Of a stretch of 8,363 nt of DNA, positions 1 to 6,772 are shown one piece after another. Under the pieces are notes generated by a model that worked only from the letters and a program-made list of their open reading frames with translations, did not search any database and had not been told where the DNA came from. Made by a program: the position numbers and the translations under genes. This DNA is from Hylemonella sp. UBA2468 (GTDB taxonomy: Bacteria; Pseudomonadota; Gammaproteobacteria; Burkholderiales; Burkholderiaceae_C), in assembly GCA_002342165.1 (NCBI GenBank), contig DDPM01000091.1, positions 1 through 8,363 of the forward strand, read 5' to 3'. Within the stretch, counting starts at the first letter, position 1; each line of letters starts with the position of its first letter.

Positions 1-11
1 AATAAAAGCCC

Positions 12-17
12 TATAAG
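12..17 (+). promoter_or_regulatory. Possible -10 element upstream of the methyltransferase-like gene
   Basis: TATAAG matches the sigma-70 -10 consensus at five of six positions and would give a transcript start near position 24, with a leader of about 30 bases before the ATG at 55. The matching -35 box would lie before the window, so it cannot be assessed. The region is AT-rich, so a chance match is quite possible. Confidence 0.25.
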
Positions 18-54
18 TTAAGCAGTCTCTCAAACTTAAAAACTGGAAAATGCC

Positions 55-855
55 ATGAAGAAGATTTTTCTTTTGGTTTGCCTAGCCATCTTGCTGCCAA
101 CACTGTCCCTGGCAGACGAGACCTACTTGTTTAAAACCTTGCTTGAAGCCCCACACCGCACCCCAAGCAACGTCAATCGAGACCCGCACCGGCACCCTGC
201 TGAAACCCTCGCGTTTTTTGGGGTTCAGCCGCATCACACTGTGGTCGAAGTATTGCCCGGCAGCAGTGGCTACTACATGGAAATTTTGGCGCCGTGGTTG
301 CGCGGCCAAGGACTCTATATTGCTGCCAACCGAGACAACTCCCTGCCGCAATACATTCCTGACCACCTCAAATTGTTGGGCAGGCTCAAGACCGAACCAC
401 AGCTGTATGACCAAGTGGTGGTGACCCCTTTTCGCGCCAACCACCACGAGATTGCTCCCGCTGGCTCAGCAGACATGGTGTTGAGCTTTCGCAACCTCCA
501 TAATTGGATAGAGCGCAATGAGGCGCAAGAATCTTTGCAAGCCTTTTACAAGGCGCTCAAACCCGGTGGTGTATTGGGTATCGTGGACCATCGAGGCAGC
601 TCTCAAAAGCCCCAAGTGCAACAAACGCCAAGTGGCTATGTGCGCGAAGACTTTGCCATTGCCATCATTGAACAGGCAGGGTTTAAGTTGGTGGGTCGAT
701 CCGAAATCAACGCCAACCCCAAAGACACCAAGGACTACCCTGAGGGCGTTTGGAGCCTGCCCCCCGTTTACCGCATGAAAGAAGTCGATCGCGAACGTTT
801 ACAGGCCATTGGCGAAAGCGACCGGTTCACGCTCAAGTTCATCAAGCCTAAATAA
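55..855 (+). CDS. Exported SAM-dependent methyltransferase-like protein (COG4798-type)
   Basis: The 266-residue product begins with a clear Sec signal peptide: Lys-Lys at residues 2-3, a hydrophobic core, and a likely cut after LSLA (residue 20), so the mature protein should be periplasmic. The rest reads as a class I methyltransferase fold. A motif-I-like strand and glycine loop is VVEVLPGSSG (63-72), followed by YYMEILAPWL. ADMVLSFRNLHNW (139-151) is the segment after strand 4, ALKPGGVLGIVDHR (167-180) is the strand-5 region, and the C-terminal part contains GVWSLPP and IGESDRFTLKF. These segments match my memory of the 'predicted methyltransferase' family COG4798, whose substrate is unknown. 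The glycine loop reads PGSSGYY where I recall PGGGWYT as usual, so SAM binding may be altered. A GGAAAA stretch (45-50) sits 4 bases before the ATG. The next gene follows after 84 bases and need not be co-transcribed. Family assignment is fairly secure; catalytic activity and substrate are not. Confidence 0.8.
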   Translation: MKKIFLLVCLAILLPTLSLADETYLFKTLLEAPHRTPSNVNRDPHRHPAETLAFFGVQPHHTVVEVLPGSSGYYMEILAPWLRGQGLYIAANRDNSLPQYIPDHLKLLGRLKTEPQLYDQVVVTPFRANHHEIAPAGSADMVLSFRNLHNWIERNEAQESLQAFYKALKPGGVLGIVDHRGSSQKPQVQQTPSGYVREDFAIAIIEQAGFKLVGRSEINANPKDTKDYPEGVWSLPPVYRMKEVDRERLQAIGESDRFTLKFIKPK

Positions 856-870
856 ATTCTGGGGCGTGCC

Positions 871-900
871 TTGACGGCTAAAGTTTTTTGAGATGATTAC
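871..900 (+). promoter_or_regulatory. Weak candidate promoter before the alpha/beta hydrolase
   Basis: TTGACG (871-876) is a five-of-six match to a sigma-70 -35 box. The best-placed -10 is GATTAC (895-900) after an 18-base spacer, which matches only three of six positions. It lies in the 84-base gap between the methyltransferase-like gene and the hydrolase, where I see no hairpin terminator. It would let the hydrolase-Bug pair be expressed separately, but the -10 is poor. Confidence 0.2.
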
Positions 901-928
901 GGTCGATCCATCCATAACAGGCAACAAC

Positions 929-934
929 AGGAGA
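929..934 (+). promoter_or_regulatory. Ribosome-binding site of the alpha/beta hydrolase
   Basis: AGGAGA lies five bases upstream of the ATG at 940 and is a strong Shine-Dalgarno match. It supports that ATG as the start. Confidence 0.75.
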
Positions 935-939
935 CTTAA

Positions 940-1854
940 ATGCCCCACATCAATTGGACCGGCGGCGACGAACATTGGACACAAAAGGGCGACGTCAAGC
1001 TCTTTCTATGGAATAAAAAGGCCAACCCCTCGGTTCCTTTTGCGGGCACCATCTTTTTTGTGCATGGCTCATCCATGGCCTCGCAGCCGACGTTTGACTT
1101 GACCGTGCCTGGCCGTCCCGATTCATCGGCCATGCAATGGTTTGCCGACCGCGGCTTTGACACATGGACCATGGACCACGAAGGCTACGGCCGCTCCAGC
1201 AAGCACCGCGACATCAACTCAGATATTTCCAACGGCGCTGACGATTTGGCTGCTGGTACGGCTTACATCACCCAGCTCACGGGCACCAAGCAGTTCATGT
1301 TGTACGGCATTTCTTCGGGCGCTTTGCGTGCTGCGCTGTTTGCCCAGCGCCATCCTGATCGCGTGAGCAAACTGGCCTTGGATGCATTTGTATGGACAGG
1401 CGAAGGCAGCCATACCTTGGAAAATCGTCGTAAAAAACTGGCCGACTACATCAAGCTCAACCGCCGCCCCATTGACCGCGCCTTTGTGCAAAGCATTTTT
1501 GACCGCGACCACCCCGGCACGGCAGATGACGCCACCATCAGTGCTTTTGCCGATGCCATTTTGACTTTGGACGACTCCATGCCCACCGGCACCTATGTGG
1601 ACATGTGCTCCAAGCTGCCCGTGGTGGACCCCGAAAAAATCAACGTGCCGACCATTGTGTTGCGCGGCGAGTTTGACGGCATTGCCGGCTTGGACGACTT
1701 GATTGAGTTTTACAAAAAACTCCCCCACACCAACAAGCAATTCAGCATCATGAAGGGCATTTCGCATGCCAGCTTCCAGCAGAAAAACTACAAGATGGTC
1801 TATCACATTCTGCACAGCTACTACACCATGCCAGACCCCATCTATGTTGCTTAA
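940..1854 (+). CDS. Alpha/beta hydrolase
   Basis: The 304-residue protein has the standard alpha/beta-hydrolase landmarks. The oxyanion-hole segment FFVHGSS is at 39-45, a DHEGYGRS turn is at 79-86, and the nucleophile elbow YGISSGAL gives GxSxG with Ser125 as likely nucleophile. LRGEFDGI (241-248) offers Asp246 as the acid, and GISHASF offers His276 as the base, so a complete Ser-Asp-His triad can be placed. A cap-like insertion lies between about 150 and 225. There is no signal peptide, so it should act in the cytoplasm. Family members include esterases, lipases, C-C bond hydrolases and proline-iminopeptidase-like enzymes; nothing in the sequence fixes the substrate. The start has a strong AGGAGA site. 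The stop codon overlaps the ribosome-binding site of the following Bug gene, so the two are very probably co-transcribed, and the hydrolase may act on a compound captured by that binding protein. That last point is inference. Confidence 0.88.
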   Translation: MPHINWTGGDEHWTQKGDVKLFLWNKKANPSVPFAGTIFFVHGSSMASQPTFDLTVPGRPDSSAMQWFADRGFDTWTMDHEGYGRSSKHRDINSDISNGADDLAAGTAYITQLTGTKQFMLYGISSGALRAALFAQRHPDRVSKLALDAFVWTGEGSHTLENRRKKLADYIKLNRRPIDRAFVQSIFDRDHPGTADDATISAFADAILTLDDSMPTGTYVDMCSKLPVVDPEKINVPTIVLRGEFDGIAGLDDLIEFYKKLPHTNKQFSIMKGISHASFQQKNYKMVYHILHSYYTMPDPIYVA

Positions 1855-1858
1855 GGAG
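1853..1858 (+). promoter_or_regulatory. Ribosome-binding site of the Bug gene, overlapping the hydrolase stop
   Basis: AAGGAG begins inside the hydrolase TAA stop (1852-1854) and ends six bases before the ATG at 1865. It decides the Bug start: the reading frame is open further upstream to an ATG at 1766, but that extension lies wholly within the hydrolase gene and would place 33 non-signal residues before the signal peptide. Confidence 0.85.
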
Positions 1859-1864
1859 CCTGTA

Positions 1865-2851
1865 ATGCGCATCATCACCAAATTAAACATAAGGGCAGTG
1901 GTATCGGCAGCCCTTGCGCTTTTGAGCTTTTCTGCCTCAGTTGCATTTGCCCAAAGCTACCCCACCAAACCTGTGCGCATCATCGTGCCCACAGCACCAG
2001 GCGGCTTTACCGACGTGGTGGCGCGCATCTTGAGCCAAAAGCTCACCATGGCACTTGGCCAACAAGTGGTCATTGAAAATAAAGCAGGTGCGGGCTCCAC
2101 CATTGGCGCCGACTTTGTAGCCAAGGCTGCGCCGGATGGCCATACCCTGCTCATGACTTCCACTACCCATGTGTTGGGGCCCGCTGTTTACCCCAAATTG
2201 CCCTATGACACCATCAAGTCCTTCACACCTGTGGCGAGATTGGTGGATTCGGCCTACATGTTGGTGGTGAACCCCAAGGTACCCGCACGCAACGTCAGTG
2301 AATTTATTGCCCTGGCCAAAAGCCAACCCGACACCATTCACTATGCGTCTTCAGGTAACGGCAGCTCGCAACATTTGGCAGGCAGCATGTTTGCCAACAT
2401 GACCAACGTGCAAATCCGTCATGTGCCTTACAAAGGCAGTTCAGGCGCTACCACCGATTTGCTGGCTGGGGTGGTCGAAAGCAGCTTTGCTGGAGTACCC
2501 AATGTGTTGGCACTGGTGCAGCAGGGCAAATTGCGTGCTTTGGCAGTGACCACCTCCAAGCGTATTGGGCAACTGCCCGATGTGCCCACCCTCAGCGAGG
2601 CGGGGGTTGCCGGCTACAACGCTTCCATTTGGCTGGCTTTATTGGCCCCTGCTGGTACCCCTAAAGACGTGGTGAGCCGCCTTCACACTGAAATTGTCAA
2701 AGCCATGAGCACGGCTGACACACAAAAAGCGCTGTTCGATGCCGGTGTTCAGTTGTCGCTGGCCACCCCTGAAGAAACCGGCGAATTTATGATCAAAGAG
2801 ATGGACCGCTGGGGCAAGGTAATCAAGGACATGGGCATCAAGGCCGATTGA
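1865..2851 (+). CDS. Bug/TctC-family tripartite tricarboxylate transporter substrate-binding protein
   Basis: The 328-residue product starts with a signal peptide (basic start MRIITKLNIR, hydrophobic stretch to about 28, cut predicted after AFA at 29, mature protein beginning QSYPTKP). The mature N-terminus YPTKPVRIIVPTAPGG (32-47) with following FTDVVARI is the hallmark of the Bug family. So are GADFVAKAAPDGHTLL (81-96), the second-domain HVPYKGSSG (186-194) and LPDVPTLSEAG (237-247). Length is normal for the family. Such proteins bind carboxylates, amino acids, nicotinate or aromatic acids in the periplasm and usually serve a TctA/TctB permease. No permease genes are next to it here, which is common for Bug genes in Burkholderiales. 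It follows the hydrolase by ten bases and likely shares its transcript. The ligand cannot be read from sequence alone. Confidence 0.93.
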   Translation: MRIITKLNIRAVVSAALALLSFSASVAFAQSYPTKPVRIIVPTAPGGFTDVVARILSQKLTMALGQQVVIENKAGAGSTIGADFVAKAAPDGHTLLMTSTTHVLGPAVYPKLPYDTIKSFTPVARLVDSAYMLVVNPKVPARNVSEFIALAKSQPDTIHYASSGNGSSQHLAGSMFANMTNVQIRHVPYKGSSGATTDLLAGVVESSFAGVPNVLALVQQGKLRALAVTTSKRIGQLPDVPTLSEAGVAGYNASIWLALLAPAGTPKDVVSRLHTEIVKAMSTADTQKALFDAGVQLSLATPEETGEFMIKEMDRWGKVIKDMGIKAD

Positions 2852-2872
2852 TCAGGCGGGTTGACAAGGCCC
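2852..2872. other. Convergent 21-base gap between the Bug gene and the ABC exporter
   Basis: The stop codons of the two convergent genes are separated by 21 bases. I see no GC-rich hairpin with a T tract on either strand; the best pairing is a four-base TTGA/TCAA stem reaching into the exporter's end. Either termination lies within the coding ends, depends on Rho, or transcripts overlap. Confidence 0.5.
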
Positions 2873-4633
2873 TCAAGCCGACAATTCCGCATTGAACTGT
2901 AAAGCTGCCAAGCTGGCATAAAGACCTCCTTTGGCCAGTAAGTCGGCATGGGTGCCCCGTTCCACCAACACACCGTGGTCCAGCACCCAAATGGCATCGG
3001 CACGCTGCACTGTGGCCAGGCGATGGGCAATCACCAAGGTGGTGCGCCCACGGGTGGCAGTTTCCAAGGCAGCCTGCACCATGCGCTCACTGTGGGCATC
3101 GAGCGCACTGGTCGCTTCGTCCAACAACAATATAGGTGGGTTTTTGAGCATGGCGCGGGCAATGGCAATGCGCTGACGCTGACCGCCCGATAGACGCACC
3201 CCCCGGTCGCCCAAATAGGTGCTGTAGCCCTGGGGCAGTTCCAAAATAAACTCTTCTGCAAAGGCTGCGCGCGCGGCGGCCTGCACTTCTTGTTGCATCG
3301 CCTCTGGTCGACCGTACAAAATATTTTCAGACACGGTGCCCGAAAAAATCACGGGCTCTTGCGGCACCACCGCAATGTGGCTGCGCAAATCGTCAAGTGC
3401 CAAGTGTTGGCTAGGCGTGCCATCGATCAAAATTTGGCCGGTTTGCGGGTCGTTGAACCGCATGAGCAAGGCAAACAACGTGGTTTTGCCAGCGCCACTG
3501 GGACCTACGATGGCCACGGTTTGACCCGCATGAATGGTGCCGCTTAAGTTGCTGAGGGCTGGGGTTTGCGGCCGGGAGGGGTAATGAAATTGCACACCTT
3601 CCAGCACAAGGCTGCTGCCACCAGCGGGCCAGCGCCCCGCTACAGGCTGCGCAGGGGTGGATACGCTGGACTCGGTATGCAACAACTCCATCAGCCGCTC
3701 GGTAGCACCCGCAGCGCGCAATATGTCGCCGTAAACCTCGCCCAGAACGGCAAAGGCACTGGCCAGCAAAATCACGTACACCACGAGTTGGCTCAGCTCA
3801 CCCGCCGTGGTGGTGCCCTCGCGCACCGACAAGGTGCCCATATACAAACCCCACAACAGTGCGGCACTGGACATCAGAATGATAAAACCGACCAACACCG
3901 AGCGGGCCCGAATGCGGCGCAATGCTGTAGCCAAGGCCTGGCGGGTGGAGACCACATACTTATTGGCCTCTCGGGTTTCAGCGGTGTAGCTTTGCACCAC
4001 CGGAATGGCATTGAGCACCTCGGCCGCCAGAGCGCTGGCATCGGCCACACGGTCTTGGCTGGCGCGCGACAGGCGGCGCACCTTGCGGCCCATGTACACG
4101 CTGGGAAAAATCACCACGCACAACACCGCCATGACCTTGAGCATCAGCACAGGATTGCTGTAAATGAGCATCAAAATGGCACCTGCTCCCATGAGCAGGT
4201 TGCGCAAGCCCATAGAAAACGACGAGCCCACTACGGTTTGAATGAGCGTGGTGTCGCTGCTTAGGCGCGAGAGCACCTCGCCCGCTTGGGTGGTTTCAAA
4301 AAAAGATGGGCTTTGTCGCAACACATGGGCGTAGACTTTGTTGCGCAGATCAGCGGTGATTTTTTCTCCTAGCCAACTGACCGCATAAAACCGCAAGCCC
4401 GAAAACACTGCCAAGGCAGCTGCCACCGCAAACAACTCTATAAAACTGTGGGCCAGCATTTCAGGGGTGGCCGATGTGGCCAGGCCGTCGTCGATCAGGT
4501 GCTTTAAAAACCAAGGAAAAGCTAATGTGGTGCCCGCTGCCAACACCAAAAACACACCGGCAAAAGCCATATGGGTGGTATAGGGGCGGATAAACGGCGT
4601 CAAGCCTGAAAGAGACTTGGGGGAGGGCTTCAT
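2873..4633 (-). CDS. MsbA-related ABC exporter, fused transmembrane and ATP-binding domains
   Basis: The 586-residue protein has the full architecture of a half-size ABC exporter that would act as a homodimer or heterodimer in the inner membrane. About six membrane segments lie near residues 24-43, 62-86, 137-158, 163-181, 246-266 and 279-300. The ATPase domain (about 342-580) has Walker A GPSGAGKTT (377-385), Q-loop VVPQEP (Gln425), signature LSGGQRQR (481-488), Walker B ILLLDEA (501-507), D-loop SALD (509-512) and the H-loop IAHR (His537), so it should be catalytically competent. Length and sequence resemble the proteobacterial 'MsbA-related' exporters (the TIGR02204-type group as I remember it) rather than MsbA itself; lipids, drugs or peptides are possible substrates. 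It is divergent from ccmA and convergent with the Bug gene, so it forms its own transcription unit. No clear Shine-Dalgarno sequence precedes the ATG, but MKPSPKSL gives a typical N-terminus ahead of the first membrane segment. Confidence 0.93.
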   Translation of the reverse strand: MKPSPKSLSGLTPFIRPYTTHMAFAGVFLVLAAGTTLAFPWFLKHLIDDGLATSATPEMLAHSFIELFAVAAALAVFSGLRFYAVSWLGEKITADLRNKVYAHVLRQSPSFFETTQAGEVLSRLSSDTTLIQTVVGSSFSMGLRNLLMGAGAILMLIYSNPVLMLKVMAVLCVVIFPSVYMGRKVRRLSRASQDRVADASALAAEVLNAIPVVQSYTAETREANKYVVSTRQALATALRRIRARSVLVGFIILMSSAALLWGLYMGTLSVREGTTTAGELSQLVVYVILLASAFAVLGEVYGDILRAAGATERLMELLHTESSVSTPAQPVAGRWPAGGSSLVLEGVQFHYPSRPQTPALSNLSGTIHAGQTVAIVGPSGAGKTTLFALLMRFNDPQTGQILIDGTPSQHLALDDLRSHIAVVPQEPVIFSGTVSENILYGRPEAMQQEVQAAARAAFAEEFILELPQGYSTYLGDRGVRLSGGQRQRIAIARAMLKNPPILLLDEATSALDAHSERMVQAALETATRGRTTLVIAHRLATVQRADAIWVLDHGVLVERGTHADLLAKGGLYASLAALQFNAELSA

Positions 4634-4737
4634 AGGGTGTTGTGTTTCATGTCTGGGCGCAAGGATACTTGCTTTGGCATGACTAGAATGACCAACACCA
4701 TGCAGCCCAATCTGTATTTCTGCCCCACCCCTGCCCC
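4634..4737. promoter_or_regulatory. Divergent intergenic region between the ABC exporter and the ccm operon
   Basis: These 104 bases must hold the start signals for both directions. On the plus strand TAGAAT (4684-4689) is a five-of-six -10 match that would give a ccmA leader of roughly 40 bases, but no good -35 box lies 16-18 bases upstream of it. On the minus strand I find no convincing pair. The last 20 bases before ccmA are almost all pyrimidine, rich in C. No known operator motif is recognisable. Confidence 0.5.
4684..4689 (+). promoter_or_regulatory. Candidate -10 element for the ccm operon
   Basis: TAGAAT differs from TATAAT at one position and is placed suitably upstream of ccmA. The hexamer at the proper -35 distance (AAGGAT, 4661-4666) is a poor match, so an activator would be needed if this is the promoter. 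Confidence 0.3.
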
Positions 4738-5343
4738 ATGCTGCAAGCCGTAAATTTGTCTTGTCAGCGCGGGGGGCGTTACCTTTTCAAAGATGTGAGC
4801 TTTCATTTGCAACCTGGCGATTGGTTGCGCGTGGGGGGAAATAACGGCAGTGGCAAAACCAGCTTGTTGCGCCTGATCACCGGCTTAAGCCCAACCGAAC
4901 ACGGCCAGGTGCTGTGGAACCAAAAGCCCTTGCAAGCAGACCGCACGGCTTTCCACCAAAACTTGCTTTATCTGGGGCATCACATTGCGGTTAAGGACGA
5001 CTTGACCCCGCTAGAAAACTTGCGGTTTGCTGCGCGGCTTTGCCAACAACCCATCACGCCCGACACAGCACTGTTGGCTTTGCAGCGTATGAGCCTTAAA
5101 AGTCATGCCCATGTGCTGGTGCGTCATTTGTCTGCCGGTCAACAACGACGTGTGCTGCTGGCGCGCCTGCTGACACAACAAGCCAAACTGTGGGTATTGG
5201 ACGAACCTCTTACCGCGCTGGACGTCAGTGCCGTTGCGCTGTTCACCCAGTTGCTGCAAGACCACCTTGCCCTTGGCGGCATAGCTGTGCTGACCAGCCA
5301 CCAAGCCCTGCAGCTGCCCGCCAGCCAAGAGGTGATGTTGTGA
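4738..5343 (+). CDS. ccmA: Heme-exporter ATP-binding protein CcmA
   Basis: CcmA is the cytoplasmic ATPase of the CcmABCD complex; its ATP hydrolysis drives release of heme-loaded CcmE from CcmC. The 201-residue product is the usual length and begins in the usual way for the family (MLQAVNLSCQRGGRYLF). Walker A is GNNGSGKT (34-41), the family-typical YLGHH segment (78-82) stands where most ABC proteins have a Q-loop, the signature is LSAGQQRR (131-138), Walker B with D-loop is LWVLDEPLTALD (151-162), and His188 in TSHQ is the H-loop. LSAGQQRR rather than LSGGQ is characteristic of CcmA. It is the first gene of the operon, and its TGA stop shares one base with the ccmB ATG. No Shine-Dalgarno sequence precedes the ATG and no in-frame alternative start lies close upstream, so the start rests on family alignment. 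Confidence 0.96.
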   Translation: MLQAVNLSCQRGGRYLFKDVSFHLQPGDWLRVGGNNGSGKTSLLRLITGLSPTEHGQVLWNQKPLQADRTAFHQNLLYLGHHIAVKDDLTPLENLRFAARLCQQPITPDTALLALQRMSLKSHAHVLVRHLSAGQQRRVLLARLLTQQAKLWVLDEPLTALDVSAVALFTQLLQDHLALGGIAVLTSHQALQLPASQEVML

Positions 5344-6008
5344 TGGAGGCCATGTGGAGCATTGTTCAGCGCGACTTGAGCTTGGCGGCACGCCGGCGCA
5401 GCGACCTCCTGACGCTGCTGTTTTTCTTTTTGGTGGTCTCCAGCTTGTTTCCGCTGGGTGTGGGAGCCGACCCGCAATTGCTGAACAAAATTGCGCCGGG
5501 TGTGATTTGGGTGTGCGCCCTGCTGGCCACTATGTTGGGCCTGCAGCGACTGTTTGCCCCAGACTTGGCCGACGGCTCTTTAGAGCAAATGGCGCTGGTA
5601 CCCGCACCACTTGTGGGATTGGTGACGGGCAAAATTTTGGCCCATTGGGTGCTGTGCGGCCTACCCTTGGTGGTGATGGCGCCGCTGATGGGTTTGCTGT
5701 TTGGCCTACCCACCCACGCTTTATGGATGTTGGCTTGGAGCTTACTGTTGGGTACACCGGTGCTGTCATGCATCGGCTCCATAGGAGCCGCGCTGACGCT
5801 CGGGGTGCGTCAAGGCGGCGCCATGTTGAGCCTGCTGGTGTTGCCTTTGCTGATTCCGGTGCTGATTTTTGGATCGGGCGCGGTGATTGCACAACTCTCG
5901 GGCTTGGAGGCTGACGGTTATATTTCGTTACTTGCGGCCTTGTTGCTGCTTTCATTGACCTTTGCGCCTTGGGCCACTGCGGCCGCACTGAAAATTGCCT
6001 TGGAATAA
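5343..6008 (+). CDS. ccmB: Heme-exporter membrane protein CcmB
   Basis: CcmB is the integral membrane partner of CcmA in the holo-CcmE release complex. The 221-residue product is about the normal size and has six hydrophobic segments (roughly 22-42, 50-69, 93-120, 127-151, 160-184 and 193-217). Family-typical stretches include VQRDLSLAARRRSDLL near the start, GVIWVCALLATMLGLQRLF (53-71) and DGSLEQMAL (77-85). The ATG at 5343 overlaps the ccmA stop by one base and has AGAGG (5328-5332) ten bases upstream. A second ATG at 5352 is possible, but its GGAGG is only two bases away. The open frame extends farther upstream inside ccmA, but that extension is an out-of-frame reading of ccmA. Third codon positions are notably GC-rich here compared with ccmF. 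Confidence 0.95.
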   Translation: MEAMWSIVQRDLSLAARRRSDLLTLLFFFLVVSSLFPLGVGADPQLLNKIAPGVIWVCALLATMLGLQRLFAPDLADGSLEQMALVPAPLVGLVTGKILAHWVLCGLPLVVMAPLMGLLFGLPTHALWMLAWSLLLGTPVLSCIGSIGAALTLGVRQGGAMLSLLVLPLLIPVLIFGSGAVIAQLSGLEADGYISLLAALLLLSLTFAPWATAAALKIALE

Positions 6009-6019
6009 ATTGGCTCGTA

Positions 6020-6772
6020 ATGACGCGTCTGAACTGGTTTACTTTTTCTAGCCCTGCTACCTTTTACCCACTGGCGGGCAAGTGCATTCCGTGGCTTTGG
6101 GCAATTGCCGCACTTTTCGGGCTGTCGGGCTTGTTTATGGGCTTCTTTGTGGCGCCCACCGATGCCGTGCAAGGCGAGGGTTACCGCATTATTTTTGTGC
6201 ATGTGCCAGCGTCTTGGATGTCCATGCTCATTTACGTGGTCATGGCGGGTTGGGCTGCCGCGGGACTGATTTTCAATACACGCCTGTCTTACGTGATGGC
6301 GCAGGCCTTGGCTCCCACGGGTGCCTTAATGGCCGTGTTGTCTTTAGCAACGGGTTCTTTGTGGGGCAAACCCATGTGGGGTACATGGTGGATATGGGAC
6401 GCCCGACTGACCTCTGAGCTGATTTTGTTGTTTTTGTACTTGGGCTATATAGGCCTGCATAGTTCTATAGACGACACCCGTCGTGCTGACAAAGCCAGCG
6501 CCGTTTTGGCCCTAGTAGGCGTGGTGAACGTGCCCATCATTTATTTTTCGGTCAAGTGGTGGAACACCTTGCACCAAGGTGCATCGGTATCGCTGACCCG
6601 TTCACCCAGCATGGCGCAGTTGATGTTGTGGGGTATGTTGCTCATGGCCTTGTCTTTTTGGGCTTACACCTTGGCCATTGTTTGTTACCGGGTTCGCAGT
6701 CTGATCATCGAGCGCGAACGCCACACCGAATGGGTACAGGCTTTGCCTGAAGTCTCTGGAGTCAAAGCATGA
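6020..6772 (+). CDS. ccmC: Heme handling protein CcmC
   Basis: CcmC binds heme at the outer face of the inner membrane and hands it to CcmE. The 250-residue product has six predicted membrane segments and the tryptophan-rich periplasmic WWD motif WGTWWIWDARLTSELIL (120-136). Two conserved periplasmic histidines expected to be axial heme ligands are visible: His61 in IFVHVPASW and His185 in WWNTLHQGAS, close to the positions known in Escherichia coli (60 and 184). It starts 11 bases after ccmB. The start ATG is the only reasonable one for the family, but it has no good Shine-Dalgarno sequence (the nearest, GGAA, is 14 bases away), so translation may depend on ribosomes arriving from ccmB. The TGA stop overlaps the ccmD start as ATGA. 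Confidence 0.96.
   Translation: MTRLNWFTFSSPATFYPLAGKCIPWLWAIAALFGLSGLFMGFFVAPTDAVQGEGYRIIFVHVPASWMSMLIYVVMAGWAAAGLIFNTRLSYVMAQALAPTGALMAVLSLATGSLWGKPMWGTWWIWDARLTSELILLFLYLGYIGLHSSIDDTRRADKASAVLALVGVVNVPIIYFSVKWWNTLHQGASVSLTRSPSMAQLMLWGMLLMALSFWAYTLAIVCYRVRSLIIERERHTEWVQALPEVSGVKA
6757..6761 (+). promoter_or_regulatory. Ribosome-binding site of ccmD
   Basis: TGGAG lies inside the 3' end of ccmC, seven bases before the ccmD ATG at 6769. It supports this small gene being translated on its own initiation signal. Confidence 0.55.

Noticed and set aside
1766..1864. N-terminal extension of the Bug protein by 33 codons
   Set aside because: The extension lies entirely within the hydrolase gene and would bury the signal peptide. 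The ATG at 1865 has a well-spaced AAGGAG and starts directly with the signal peptide.
1219..1890. Long open frame on the minus strand (223 codons) opposite the alpha/beta hydrolase
   Set aside because: The plus-strand frame has a full catalytic triad and a strong ribosome-binding site. The antisense product has no recognisable motif and is rich in Val, Gly and His, in the manner of shadow frames.
2840..2885. Possible bidirectional terminator between the convergent Bug and exporter genes
   Set aside because: The repeated CAAGGCC is a direct repeat, not an inverted one, and the only pairing is four bases with no T tract.
3566..4264. Long open frame on the plus strand (232 codons) inside the exporter gene
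   Set aside because: It is antisense to a well-supported ABC exporter. Its product is rich in His, Gln and Ala without any domain or membrane pattern, as expected for a reverse-complement frame of a GC-biased gene.
4669..4689. TTGCTT followed by TAGAAT as a complete sigma-70 promoter for ccmA
   Set aside because: Only nine bases separate the two hexamers, far too few. A sigma-54 reading of TGGCATGACTAGAATGA also fails because the TTGC half is missing.
4636..4699. Seven-base inverted repeat GGTGTTG / CAACACC in the divergent region, as a possible operator
   Set aside because: The arms are 50 bases apart, do not extend beyond seven bases, and a match of this length is likely by chance in about 100 bases.
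5354..5914. Open frame on the plus strand overlapping ccmB in another frame
   Set aside because: ccmB in its own frame is a clear six-segment membrane protein. The alternative frame gives an Arg/Gly/Ala-rich product with no family features.
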